The position numbers were made by a program, and so were the translations under genes. Shown one piece after another: positions 37,045-46,460 of a stretch of DNA of 64,000 nucleotides (positions within the stretch are counted from its first letter, which is position 1; every line of letters begins with the position of its first letter). Source of the stretch: Pseudomonas caricapapayae. GTDB lineage: Bacteria > Pseudomonadota > Gammaproteobacteria > Pseudomonadales > Pseudomonadaceae. The DNA is taken from the NCBI RefSeq assembly GCF_001400735.1, contig NZ_LJPW01000003.1, forward strand, positions 1 through 64,000, given 5' to 3'. Below the pieces are notes generated by a model, which was not told where the DNA came from, ran no database searches, and was given only the letters and a program-made list of their open reading frames with translations.

Positions 37045-38640
37045 ATGAAACTGTTATCGCTACGCAATTCGATCGCCCTGGCCCTGCTCAGCGTCGCCGT
37101 CAATGTTTCGGCAAAACCGCTGGTGGTTTGCACCGAAGCCAGCCCTGAAGGCTTCGATATGGTGCAATACACGACAGCAGTGACGGCCGATGCCGTAGCT
37201 GAAACCGTGTTCAACCGACTGGCCGATTTCAAACCCGGCACCACGGAAGTGATTCCTGCACTGGCTGACTCCTGGGAAATCAGCGACGACGGCCTGACTT
37301 ACACCTTCCACCTGCGCAAAGGCGTCAAGTTCCACACCACTGATTACTTCAAACCGACCCGCGACATGAACGCCGACGATGTGCTCTGGAGTTTTCAGCG
37401 TCAGCTGGACCCGAAACACCCGTGGCATGACAAGTCGAGCGTCGGCTTCCCTTACTTTGAAAGCATGGGCTTCAAAGAGCTGCTGAAAAGCGTCGAGAAA
37501 ACTGACGACTACACCGTCAAGTTCACCCTGACCCGCCGTGAAGCGCCATTTCTGGCTGACATCGCGATGGCCTTCGCTTCGATCTACCCGGCCGAATATG
37601 CCGATCAACTGCTGAAAGCCGACAAGACCAACGACCTCAACAGCAAGCCGATCGGCACCGGCCCGTTTATCTTCCAGCGCTACGCCAAGGATGCGCAGGT
37701 ACGCTTCAAGGCCAATCCTGAGTACTTCCGAGGCAAGCCGCCTGCCGAAGCATTGATTCTGGCCATTGCCACGGACAACAACGTGCGCCTGCAGAAACTC
37801 AAGGCCAACGAATGTCAGATCGCGCTGTACCCGAAGCCGGACGACGTGCCGAGCATCAAGAAAGACCCGAATCTGAAAATCGATGAAATGGAGGCCATGA
37901 CCACCGGCTATATTGCGATCAACACCACGCACAAGTACCTGAGCGATGTGCGGGTCCGCAAAGCCATTGACATGACGTTCGACAAGAACGCTTATGTCAA
38001 CGCAGTGTTCGGCAAGGGCAACGCTCTGGTAGCGGTCAACCCGTATCCGCCGACCCTGTTGGGTTACAACAACAGCCTGAAGAATCCGCCGGTTGACCTC
38101 GAAAAGGCACGCGCCTTGCTGAAAGAAGCGGGTGTGCCGGAAGGCACTACGTTTACCCTGTTCACCCGCAATGGCGGCGGCCCGACCAATCCCAACCCGA
38201 TGCTCGGTGCGCAAATGATGCAATCCGATCTGGCCAAGGTCGGCATCAAGATCGACATTCGTGTGATGGAATGGGGCGAAATGCTCAAACGTGCCAAGAA
38301 TGGCGAACATGACATGGTGTCTGCCGGCTGGGCAGGCGACAATGGCGACCCTGACAACTTCCTGACCCCGATGCTTAGCTGCGAAGCGGCAAAAAACGGC
38401 GAGAACTACGCCCGCTGGTGCAACGCCGATTTCCAGAAGCTGATCGATCAGGCGCGTGAAACAGTGAACCCGCAGGAGCGAGCCGCGCTCTATGAACAGG
38501 CCCAGGCGATATTCAACAAGGATCAGCCGTGGATCAGCATGGCTCACACCAGAATGTTCACGGCCATGCGTAAAAACGTGGAGGGCTATCAAATCAGCCC
38601 GCTCACAACCAACAACTTCGCCACTACCCAGGTGAAGTAG
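37045..38640 (+). CDS. dppA4: Dipeptide-binding protein, paralogue 4
   Basis: 531 aa, the most divergent of the four: signal peptide ending VSA, mature start KPLVVCTEASPEGFDMVQYT, MNADDVLWSFQRQLDPKHPW, and an end of ISPLTTNNFATTQVK in place of the 'SPFG...GVS' tail of the others. It lies next to dppB, so it is probably the dedicated subunit of the core operon. A strong hairpin separates it from dppB. Confidence 0.9.
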   Translation: MKLLSLRNSIALALLSVAVNVSAKPLVVCTEASPEGFDMVQYTTAVTADAVAETVFNRLADFKPGTTEVIPALADSWEISDDGLTYTFHLRKGVKFHTTDYFKPTRDMNADDVLWSFQRQLDPKHPWHDKSSVGFPYFESMGFKELLKSVEKTDDYTVKFTLTRREAPFLADIAMAFASIYPAEYADQLLKADKTNDLNSKPIGTGPFIFQRYAKDAQVRFKANPEYFRGKPPAEALILAIATDNNVRLQKLKANECQIALYPKPDDVPSIKKDPNLKIDEMEAMTTGYIAINTTHKYLSDVRVRKAIDMTFDKNAYVNAVFGKGNALVAVNPYPPTLLGYNNSLKNPPVDLEKARALLKEAGVPEGTTFTLFTRNGGGPTNPNPMLGAQMMQSDLAKVGIKIDIRVMEWGEMLKRAKNGEHDMVSAGWAGDNGDPDNFLTPMLSCEAAKNGENYARWCNADFQKLIDQARETVNPQERAALYEQAQAIFNKDQPWISMAHTRMFTAMRKNVEGYQISPLTTNNFATTQVK

Positions 38641-38649
38641 AAAAATAAT

Positions 38650-38679
38650 CCGGCGAGCTCATAACCCGAGACTCGCCGG
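38650..38679 (+). other. Intra-operon hairpin between dppA4 and dppB
   Basis: CCGGCGAG and CTCGCCGG form an 8-bp stem around a 14-base loop nine bases after the dppA4 stop. Such elements often keep binding-protein mRNA more abundant than the permease part. Confidence 0.55.
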
Positions 38680-38714
38680 AGCACGCCTAACCGGCTGATG
38701 AGGTACACACCAAG

Positions 38715-39725
38715 ATGTTTAGTTTTATCGCCCGCCGAGTGGGGTTGCTGATACCCACTTTCTTCGGCATCACCTTATTGACCTTCGCCCTGATTCGTCT
38801 GATTCCGGGCGACCCGGTCGAAGTCATGATGGGTGAGCGCCGGGTCGATCCGGAAATGCACGCTCAGGCCATGGAACGTCTTGGCCTGAACAAACCGCTG
38901 TATGCCCAGTACATCGATTATATCGGCAAGCTCGCCCAGGGCGACCTCGGTGAATCGTTGCGCACGCGCACCAGTGTCTGGACCGAATTCACTTCGCTGT
39001 TCCCGGCAACTCTGGAGTTGTCGCTGGCAGCGCTGATCTTCGCGGGCATCCTCGGGCTGCTGGCCGGGGTGATCGCAGCACTCAAGCGAGGGTCCCTGTT
39101 CGACCATGGGGTCATGGGGGTCTCCCTGGCGGGCTACTCCATGCCCATCTTCTGGTGGGGCCTGATCCTTATCATGTTTTTCTCGGTATCGCTGGGCTGG
39201 ACGCCAGTCTCCGGGCGGATCGACCTGCTGTATGACATTCCGCCAGTCACGGGTTTCATGCTGATCGACACCCTGCTCAGTGATGAACAAGGTGCGTTTC
39301 TCGATGCCTTGCACCACCTGATCCTTCCGGCCATCGTGCTGGGCACCATCCCGCTGGCGGTAATCGCCCGGATGACCCGCTCGTCGATGCTCGAAGTACT
39401 GCGGGAAGACTATGTACGTACCGCCAGAGCCAAAGGCCTGTCGCCTGCTCGCGTGGTATTCGTTCACGGCCTGCGCAACGCGCTGATTCCGGTACTGACC
39501 GTGTTTGGCCTGCAAATCGGTACATTGCTGGCCGGTGCGGTACTGACCGAAACGATCTTCTCCTGGCCCGGTATCGGCAAGTGGCTGATCGAAGCCATTG
39601 GCGCCCGGGACTACCCGGTCGTGCAAAACGGCATTCTGCTGATCGCCTGTCTGGTGATCCTGGTCAACTTCGTGGTGGACATCCTCTACGGCTTTGCCAA
39701 CCCACGCATCCGTCACCAGCGCTGA
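38715..39725 (+). CDS. dppB: Dipeptide ABC transporter permease DppB
   Basis: 336 aa inner-membrane permease: FIARRVGLLIPTFFGITLLT, IRLIPGDPVEVMMGERRVDP, and the ATPase-contact loop ARAKGLSPARVVFVHGLRNA. It forms the translocation channel with DppC, encoded ten bases downstream. Length and helices are as expected. Confidence 0.94.
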   Translation: MFSFIARRVGLLIPTFFGITLLTFALIRLIPGDPVEVMMGERRVDPEMHAQAMERLGLNKPLYAQYIDYIGKLAQGDLGESLRTRTSVWTEFTSLFPATLELSLAALIFAGILGLLAGVIAALKRGSLFDHGVMGVSLAGYSMPIFWWGLILIMFFSVSLGWTPVSGRIDLLYDIPPVTGFMLIDTLLSDEQGAFLDALHHLILPAIVLGTIPLAVIARMTRSSMLEVLREDYVRTARAKGLSPARVVFVHGLRNALIPVLTVFGLQIGTLLAGAVLTETIFSWPGIGKWLIEAIGARDYPVVQNGILLIACLVILVNFVVDILYGFANPRIRHQR

Positions 39726-39735
39726 GATCATCGAT

Positions 39736-40647
39736 ATGAGCACCCCTACTCCTGCGGTAGCAGTCGATCAAAGCCTGCTTTACCCATCCCCGTACAAAGA
39801 ATTCTGGCAAGCGTTCTCGAAAAACAAAGGCGCGGTTGCCGGCCTGCTGTTCATGATCCTGATCGTGTTCTGCGCCTTGTTCGCGCCCTGGGTTGCACCC
39901 CATGACCCGAGCGAGCAATACCGCGACTTCCTGCTGACGCCTCCGGTGTGGCTCGAAGGCGGTCAATGGCAGTTCATCCTCGGCACCGACGAACTGGGCC
40001 GCGATCTGCTGTCACGTCTGATCCAGGGTTCGCGCCTGTCGCTGCTGATCGGTCTGGCCTCGGTGGTCATGTCGCTGATCCCCGGCATTCTGCTGGGCCT
40101 GCTGGCTGGCTTCTTTCCTCGCGTGCTCGGCCCTTCGGTGATGCGCCTGATGGACATCATGCTGGCCCTGCCTTCGCTGCTGCTGGCTGTGGCCATCGTG
40201 GCGATCCTCGGCCCAGGCCTGATCAACACCGTGATCGCCATCGCCATCGTGTCGCTGCCTTCCTATGTTCGTCTGACCCGTGCTGCGGTAATGGGCGAAC
40301 TGAACCGCGACTACGTGACGGCTGCGCGTCTGGCCGGTGCCACCCTGCCGCGCCTGATGTTCATCACCGTACTGCCCAACTGCATGGCACCGCTGATCGT
40401 TCAGGCAACGCTGAGCTTTTCGTCGGCCATTCTCGACGCCGCTGCGCTGGGCTTCCTGGGCCTTGGCGTACAGCCGCCGACGCCTGAGTGGGGCACCATG
40501 CTCGCCTCGGCGCGCGACTACATCGAACGTGCCTGGTGGGTCGTCAGCCTGCCCGGTCTGACCATTTTGCTCAGCGTGCTGGCAATCAACCTGATGGGCG
40601 ACGGGCTGCGCGATGCGCTGGACCCGAAACTCAAGAACGCCGCCTGA
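39736..40647 (+). CDS. dppC: Dipeptide ABC transporter permease DppC
   Basis: 303 aa. The start at ATG 39736 ([12 protein letters not shown]) gives the normal length. Landmarks are [39 protein letters not shown] and the EAA loop [20 protein letters not shown]. Ten bases separate its stop from the dppD start. Confidence 0.94.
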   Translation: MSTPTPAVAVDQSLLYPSPYKEFWQAFSKNKGAVAGLLFMILIVFCALFAPWVAPHDPSEQYRDFLLTPPVWLEGGQWQFILGTDELGRDLLSRLIQGSRLSLLIGLASVVMSLIPGILLGLLAGFFPRVLGPSVMRLMDIMLALPSLLLAVAIVAILGPGLINTVIAIAIVSLPSYVRLTRAAVMGELNRDYVTAARLAGATLPRLMFITVLPNCMAPLIVQATLSFSSAILDAAALGFLGLGVQPPTPEWGTMLASARDYIERAWWVVSLPGLTILLSVLAINLMGDGLRDALDPKLKNAA

Positions 40648-40657
40648 GGAGATTCGC

Positions 40658-41626
40658 ATGTCACTTCTTGAAATCAAGAATCTCAACGTCCGCTTCGGCG
40701 ACACCAAGGCCGTACCTGTTGTGGACGGCCTGTCCCTGAGCGTCGACAAGGGTGAAGTACTGGCCATTGTCGGCGAATCGGGCTCCGGTAAATCCGTGAC
40801 CATGATGGCGCTGATGGGGCTGATCGATTCCCCCGGCATCATCACCGCCGATGCGCTCAATTTTGACGGCAATGACCTGCTCAAGCTCAACGCCCGGCAG
40901 CGCCGCCGCATCATCGGCAAGGACCTGGCCATGGTCTTTCAGGACCCGATGACCGCTCTGAACCCCAGCTATACCGTGGGCTTCCAGATCGAGGAAGTGC
41001 TGCGCCAGCACCTCAATATGTCGGGCAAGGCTGCACGCCAGCGTGCACTGGAACTGCTGGAAAAGGTCGAAATCCCTGGCGCCGCGGCGCGCCTGAATGC
41101 CTACCCGCATCAACTGTCGGGCGGCATGAGCCAGCGTGTGGCAATTGCCATGGCAATTGCCGGCGAACCAAAACTGCTGATCGCCGACGAACCAACCACC
41201 GCGCTGGATGTGACCATTCAGGCGCAGATCATGGAACTGCTGCTGAGCCTGCAGAAAGAGCAGAACATGGCACTGGTGCTGATCACTCACGATCTCGCTG
41301 TGGTCGCTGAAACTGCACAGCGCGTCTGCGTGATGTACGCGGGCCAGGCCGTCGAAGTGGGTCAGGTGCCCGGCTTGTTCGAGGTCCCTGCTCACCCGTA
41401 CAGCGAAGCCTTGCTGGCCGCCATTCCGGAGCACAGCATGGGTGCCGAACGCCTTGCCACCCTGCCGGGCATGGTTCCGGGGCGCTATGATCGTCCACAG
41501 GGCTGCCTGCTGTCGCCGCGCTGCCCGTATGTGCGCGACAACTGCCGAACCGAGCGCCCTGCCCTCGATTCCAAGGCGCATAGTCTGGCGCGCTGCTTCT
41601 ATCCCTTGAACCAGGAGGTCGCGTAA
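40658..41626 (+). CDS. dppD: Dipeptide ABC transporter ATPase DppD
   Basis: 322 aa with Walker [11 protein letters not shown]-loop [12 protein letters not shown], signature [14 protein letters not shown], Walker [13 protein letters not shown], and the C-terminal cysteine motif [18 protein letters not shown] 40658 follows GAGGAG. Its TAA stop shares a base with the dppF start (TAATG). Confidence 0.94.
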   Translation: MSLLEIKNLNVRFGDTKAVPVVDGLSLSVDKGEVLAIVGESGSGKSVTMMALMGLIDSPGIITADALNFDGNDLLKLNARQRRRIIGKDLAMVFQDPMTALNPSYTVGFQIEEVLRQHLNMSGKAARQRALELLEKVEIPGAAARLNAYPHQLSGGMSQRVAIAMAIAGEPKLLIADEPTTALDVTIQAQIMELLLSLQKEQNMALVLITHDLAVVAETAQRVCVMYAGQAVEVGQVPGLFEVPAHPYSEALLAAIPEHSMGAERLATLPGMVPGRYDRPQGCLLSPRCPYVRDNCRTERPALDSKAHSLARCFYPLNQEVA

Positions 41627-42600
41627 TGAGCGTCGTACTTACCGCCCGCGACCTTACCCGTCACTACGAAGTTTCCCGCGGCCTGTTCAAAGGCACAGCG
41701 CTGGTGCGCGCGCTCAATGGCGTGTCCTTCGAACTCGAAGCCGGCAAGACCCTGGCTGTGGTCGGTGAGTCCGGCTGTGGCAAGTCGACACTGGCCCGTG
41801 CGCTGACGCTGATTGAAGAGCCTTCATCCGGTTCGCTGAAAATCGCAGGCCAGGAAGTTGCCGGTGCCAGCAAGTCCGAGCGCAAGCAATTGCGCAAAGA
41901 CGTGCAGATGGTCTTTCAGAGTCCTTACGCCTCGCTCAACCCAAGGCAGAAAGTCGGTGATCAGCTCGGCGAGCCGCTGCTGATCAATACCAGCCTGTCG
42001 GCCGCCGAACGCCGTGAAAAAGTGCAGGCAATGATGGCCCAGGTCGGTTTGCGCCCTGAGCACTATCAACGCTACCCGCACATGTTTTCCGGTGGCCAGC
42101 GTCAGCGTATCGCGCTGGCCCGAGCGATGATGCTGCAGCCGAAAGTGCTGGTAGCGGATGAACCCACTTCCGCACTGGACGTGTCGATTCAGGCGCAGGT
42201 GCTGAACCTGTTCATGGATTTGCAGCAGGAATTCAACACCGCTTATGTGTTCATTTCTCACAACCTGTCGGTGGTGCGTCATGTCGCTGATACGGTGTTG
42301 GTGATGTATCTGGGCCGGCCGGCAGAAATGGGGCCCAAGGAAGAGATCTACAACCGCCCACTGCACCCCTACACCCAGGCGCTGCTGTCGGCGACCCCGA
42401 CCATCCACCCGGATCCGCTCAAACCGAAGATCAAGATCGTCGGCGAGCTGCCCAATCCGCTCAATCCGCCAAGCGGCTGTGCCTTTCACAAGCGCTGCCC
42501 TTACGCGACCGAACGCTGTGCAGCCGAAGTGCCGGAGCTGCGTCTGGTGAATAACCGCCAGGTGGCTTGCCATTACGCCGAGCAATTCGTAGCGGCGTAG
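41626..42600 (+). CDS. dppF: Dipeptide ABC transporter ATPase DppF
   Basis: 324 aa with Walker A GESGCGKSTLAR, signature FSGGQRQRIALARA, Walker B VLVADEPTSALD, and the C-terminal NPPSGCAFHKRCPYATERC motif. It pairs with DppD as the nucleotide-binding heterodimer. It is the last gene of the cluster; the repeat block at 42617 lies just after. Confidence 0.94.
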   Translation: MSVVLTARDLTRHYEVSRGLFKGTALVRALNGVSFELEAGKTLAVVGESGCGKSTLARALTLIEEPSSGSLKIAGQEVAGASKSERKQLRKDVQMVFQSPYASLNPRQKVGDQLGEPLLINTSLSAAERREKVQAMMAQVGLRPEHYQRYPHMFSGGQRQRIALARAMMLQPKVLVADEPTSALDVSIQAQVLNLFMDLQQEFNTAYVFISHNLSVVRHVADTVLVMYLGRPAEMGPKEEIYNRPLHPYTQALLSATPTIHPDPLKPKIKIVGELPNPLNPPSGCAFHKRCPYATERCAAEVPELRLVNNRQVACHYAEQFVAA

Positions 42601-42616
42601 CTACAGGCTAAAGACT

Positions 42617-42750
42617 ATCGTGCCCACGCTCGAGCGTGGGCACGCAGTTCTGGACGCTCCGCGTCCGATTTTGAGTGTGCGGTGCGGCGCAGATTTGTGA
42701 CGCGGAGCGTCACCCAGGGCATTCCCACGCTGGAGCGTGAGGAACGATAA
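42617..42750. repeat. Dispersed palindromic repeat cluster, copy 2
   Basis: Contains ATCGTGCCCACGCTCGAGCG paired with its complement, GGACGC-TCC-GCGTCC, TGACGCGGAGCGTCA and the core GGCATTCCCACGCTGGAGCG followed by TGAGGAACGATAATCTCAAC. It occupies the gap between convergent dppF and the reductase gene and may serve both as a 3' end. Confidence 0.85.
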
Positions 42751-42770
42751 TCTCAACTGTCGTGCGATGC

Positions 42771-45311
42771 TTAATACACGTCCCGCCGATAACGCCCTTC
42801 CTCGATCAATTCGCTGACTGCCCGTTCCCCCAGCACCTCGTTCAACACCTGATCCACGCCCGTCGCCATACCCAGCAAGCTCCCGCAGATGTAAATCGCT
42901 GCACCGTCCTCAATCCACATACGCAGTTCATCGGCGGCCTCACGCAAGCGATCCTGCACGTAGATTTTTTCTACCTGATCCCGGGAAAAAACCAGATCCA
43001 GGCGCGCCAGATGGCCAGACGCCAGCCAGCCCTGCAGTTCAGTGCCGCAATGAAAATCCTGCGCGCGGTTACGTTCGCCGAACAACAACCAGTTGCGCAC
43101 CTGCCCTTGAGCGATACGCGCCTTGAGCAAGCTGCGCAAACCGGCCAGCCCCGTGCCATTGCCCAGCAAAATCAACGGGACCGGCTCGGCAGGCAGGTGA
43201 AAGCTGCTGTTGCGACGTAAGCGCAGGCTGACGGCACCGCCAACGGCACAATGTTCGGTAAGCCACCCCGAGCAAAGCCCAAGGCTGCCGTCGGCATGCA
43301 CTTCCTGGCGCACGATGAGCTGCAGACAGCCGTCCTCTGGAATCGAGGCAATCGAGTATTCGCGAACGGAGACCGACACCAGCGCGTCGACCAACGCCTG
43401 CGCATGCAGCCCCACCAGATGCGAACGGCTCTGCGGTAACTGACGGCTTTCCAGCGCTTGCGCGAGCGGCTCCTGCAAGCCATCCACGCTGACCAATGCG
43501 TCCGGATCGACACCCAGCCCGGCGAGAAACGGCTCGATGACCCGCAGCGTGTGGCGCGGCATCACCTCGACCAGATCCCCCGCCTGCCAGTGCGCAGAGG
43601 TTGGTGGCGTCAGATCCAGCAGGTAGACCATCGAGCCACTGCTGCCAGCGTTCAATAGCACGCGCCGAGTCAGCGTCCAGTTCTCGAAAACCGGAGCCTG
43701 CCAGTGCGCTGCCAGCACGGAACCGGTCAACTGCCCCAATTGCTGTTGCCAGTGTTGCAGGGCTGCGGGATCGGCGCTGTCCACCTCAACGGGCGGGAAC
43801 AGGCTGCGCCCGCCCTGCTCGCTCAACCAGTCATGCAACCGATGGGCAAAGCCGCAAAAATGCGGGTACTGCCGATCGCCCAGCGCCAGAACGGCATAAT
43901 CGAGCTGGTTCAGTGACAGCGGACTACCCAGCAGCTTACGCTCGAAACGTCGGGCACTGTCCGGCGCCTCCCCGTCACCAAAAGTACTGACAACGAACAA
44001 GGCATTGCGGCTTCGGCATAGTTCTTCTTCCCTCAGATCGCCCAGCCGCTTCACGCGTACCGACAATCCCGAAGCCTGCAACTGGCCGGCGGTCTGCCAG
44101 GCCAATTGTTCGGCGAAACCGCTTTGACTGGCGAAACAGATGAGCCAGGATGCATCATCGTCGTGGTCATCACCCTGAACCTCGCCGCGTGCACGCTCGA
44201 TCTCACGCTTCTTGCGACGTCGATCCAGGTACAGCAACCAGCCAGTAATAAAGAACAGCGGCATCAGCAACGATGCGCCAGTCATGATGATTCGACCGGC
44301 GAGCCCGAAGTAACTACCGACATGCAGCGCGTAATTGCTGGCCAGCAATTGCGCGCCGAAACTGCGCTCGGCATAGCGTACGACCGAACTGACCTGACCA
44401 TTGGCCGGATCGAGGATGATGGTGTTCAATGCACGCGGATGCGGAGAATCCTTGAGCAGGTAAAACACGGTGGCAGGTTGACCGCCAGTAGCGGGCAGGC
44501 GCAGGTTGTAAGACCGCAACTCCGGTCCTGCGGCCTTCTGGATACTGTCCCAGACCGCCACGTAATCGACCACCAGCGGCAGTCTTCCAGCAGCCTTGGC
44601 TGGCGCAGCGATGCCTTCTTCAAGCGGCGAATCCCCGATGAGTCTGCTCAGACCGTTGCTCACCCAGTCATAGGACCACGTGAGCCCCGTGATGGCGAAC
44701 AACAGGTAGAACAACAGGCACCAGGTACCGAAGATCGAATGCAGGTCCCAGTTGAAACTGCGGCCTTTCTTCGCCCAGTCGACGGTCAGCCAGACTCGCC
44801 AGTTTCGCGCTGCGCGAGGCCAGCGAAGATAGAGCCCGGACAGGCAAAAGAACACCAGAATCAGCGTACAGGCCGCCGTGACCTGCTTGCCCGCCTCGCC
44901 CATGGCCAGATAACGGTGCAGCTTCAGGACAAAGTCGAAAAAACCCTCCCCCACAGCATTGCCTTTCAGCTCACCCGTGTACGGGTCGAAATTGCGTTTG
45001 GGGCCTCGACGCTCACCTGCCTTGGGCGTGAAAAATACCTGAGCGACACGGTTGCCGGTGGTTTCGACACGCAGGATGGCGACCGTCAGGCCGGTCTCGG
45101 CCTCCAGCCTGCGCACCAGTTCAACGGGGGGCAGCGTGGCACCACGCGACTCGACCAACAGCACATTCGGATTCAGTGCATCGAGAATTTCGTCCTCGAA
45201 CGAATACAGCGCACCGGTTATCCCCATGAGGGTCAGCACCAGACCTGCCGTGATCCCGAAGAACCAGTGCAACTGAAACAGGACTTTCTTCAACACGCTC
45301 GCCACTCTCAC
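42771..45311 (-). CDS. PepSY membrane - flavodoxin - FAD/NAD(P)H reductase fusion
   Basis: Protein of 846 aa combining an N-terminal PepSY-type membrane part with four helices and conserved His ([20 protein letters not shown]; residues 1-375), a flavodoxin domain (about 390-525, [20 protein letters not shown]) and a CysJ/P450-reductase-like FAD and NAD(P)H module (about 545-846, [37 protein letters not shown]). Such fusions move electrons from NAD(P)H to an inner-membrane acceptor and are often used to reduce ferric siderophores; no siderophore gene or Fur box is adjacent. The start is uncertain: GTG 45311, or further GTG codons at 45305 and 45299, all with weak ribosome-binding sites. Confidence 0.82.
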   Translation of the reverse strand: MRVASVLKKVLFQLHWFFGITAGLVLTLMGITGALYSFEDEILDALNPNVLLVESRGATLPPVELVRRLEAETGLTVAILRVETTGNRVAQVFFTPKAGERRGPKRNFDPYTGELKGNAVGEGFFDFVLKLHRYLAMGEAGKQVTAACTLILVFFCLSGLYLRWPRAARNWRVWLTVDWAKKGRSFNWDLHSIFGTWCLLFYLLFAITGLTWSYDWVSNGLSRLIGDSPLEEGIAAPAKAAGRLPLVVDYVAVWDSIQKAAGPELRSYNLRLPATGGQPATVFYLLKDSPHPRALNTIILDPANGQVSSVVRYAERSFGAQLLASNYALHVGSYFGLAGRIIMTGASLLMPLFFITGWLLYLDRRRKKREIERARGEVQGDDHDDDASWLICFASQSGFAEQLAWQTAGQLQASGLSVRVKRLGDLREEELCRSRNALFVVSTFGDGEAPDSARRFERKLLGSPLSLNQLDYAVLALGDRQYPHFCGFAHRLHDWLSEQGGRSLFPPVEVDSADPAALQHWQQQLGQLTGSVLAAHWQAPVFENWTLTRRVLLNAGSSGSMVYLLDLTPPTSAHWQAGDLVEVMPRHTLRVIEPFLAGLGVDPDALVSVDGLQEPLAQALESRQLPQSRSHLVGLHAQALVDALVSVSVREYSIASIPEDGCLQLIVRQEVHADGSLGLCSGWLTEHCAVGGAVSLRLRRNSSFHLPAEPVPLILLGNGTGLAGLRSLLKARIAQGQVRNWLLFGERNRAQDFHCGTELQGWLASGHLARLDLVFSRDQVEKIYVQDRLREAADELRMWIEDGAAIYICGSLLGMATGVDQVLNEVLGERAVSELIEEGRYRRDVY

Positions 45312-45411
45312 TCATATTGCGCGGCGCAATTAATGCACTGACGGCTATAGCGTGTCCATCTGTAACGTGTCTTTGTCGTCATGGCATGGCAAGAGGTGCA
45401 CTGCTTGCTTA

Positions 45412-46425
45412 TCAACTCCGCCAGCTTCTACGCAGGTCGACAAGGTAATTATTCAGTGCATCCGCCTGGCGGGTGAAATGCTCGACACGTTTCTCGATCT
45501 CCTCGGTATCGGGCAGGCGGCTGTTGCGCAAAACATGCCTCAACGCCTCAAGCAACTTACTCATCTCGCGAACGTAATTGATCTTGCAGGCCTCAACAGA
45601 AGCGAGGCCCGCGAGTTGCTCGCGTTTGCTCACTTCGACTTCCAGCGTTGTGCGAGCCGCATCGACCTTTTGCTGCAGGCCTGTCAGCTGCGTCTGCAAC
45701 CTTTCCCTCAAAGCAGTCAAATGATCATAGCCAACCGCAGCATCCAATAGATCCAGGATATTGGACACTCCCGCGATACCCGCCTTGATAGACCCGATCA
45801 AGGGATTTTCGGGATCGACGTCAGCAAGCCGCTCCAGTGAAGCGACCAGCGGTTTCAGTTTGTCGAAAAGACTCAGGCTCTCGACATCCGTAATCAGAGC
45901 GTTGACCACCGCGGCCTGTTGCAGTGCCTCCTCCAAGGGCGCACGCTCCTTTGCAAGCCTGACCTCCAACACCGCTATTTCCTGGTCAAGGGCAGGCACC
46001 AGATGATCTACACCATCGACCTGCACCGCGTCCAGGTTGATGAGCGCCTTATCCAGCGCCTTGGCCTGGATGGTCAAAGAGGCCGTACGGGCATTCAGCA
46101 GTTGGCTGACCTCTTCATTGAAATCAGCAATCGCGGCGCTGCTTTTTGCGTCTTCGGCCTGGCCCCTCAGATTCTCGACGGCCTCAAGAAAAGGCAGCAT
46201 CTCTGCACTGTTGTACATATGCGGAACAAGCGTCAGCGTATCCAGTACTTCCTTGTCGACATGACCCAGCTCACTGATCAGGCTGCGTAAAGTCTCTTTC
46301 ATCACGGGCAAATAGATACCGCCGAGCGCATCGGCTTTGCGCCTCAGTTCTTCACGACTGGAAACAATGACTTCCATATCAGGTGTGGGCAATTGAAAGG
46401 GCGTACCCAATACATGAACATTCAT
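45412..46425 (-). CDS. xaxB: Xenorhabdolysin-type binary toxin, subunit B (XaxB-like)
   Basis: 337 aa, almost wholly alpha-helical with coiled-coil stretches (VDAARTTLEVEVSKREQLAG, LEVRLAKERAPLEEALQQAA) and a weakly hydrophobic central region 'LIGSIKAGIAGVSNILDLLD'. No signal peptide. It follows the XaxA-like gene by 35 bases, as in Xenorhabdus and Photorhabdus xaxAB/paxAB loci. In the known system the B subunit helps A form a membrane-inserting pore of the ClyA-like alpha class. Assignment rests on pairing, length and helical pattern. An ATG 46425 start with a poor ribosome-binding site (AAAGAGAAAC) is used. Confidence 0.72.
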   Translation of the reverse strand: MNVHVLGTPFQLPTPDMEVIVSSREELRRKADALGGIYLPVMKETLRSLISELGHVDKEVLDTLTLVPHMYNSAEMLPFLEAVENLRGQAEDAKSSAAIADFNEEVSQLLNARTASLTIQAKALDKALINLDAVQVDGVDHLVPALDQEIAVLEVRLAKERAPLEEALQQAAVVNALITDVESLSLFDKLKPLVASLERLADVDPENPLIGSIKAGIAGVSNILDLLDAAVGYDHLTALRERLQTQLTGLQQKVDAARTTLEVEVSKREQLAGLASVEACKINYVREMSKLLEALRHVLRNSRLPDTEEIEKRVEHFTRQADALNNYLVDLRRSWRS

Positions 46426-46460
46426 AACAGGTTTCTCTTTAAATATAAGTTAGGTGACGC

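Noticed and set aside
29977..38592. Long minus-strand open frames (400-510 codons) opposite the dppA paralogues and opdP
   Set aside because: They mirror the strong GC-rich codon bias of the plus-strand genes, lack family motifs and ribosome-binding sites, and repeat at the same place in each paralogue.
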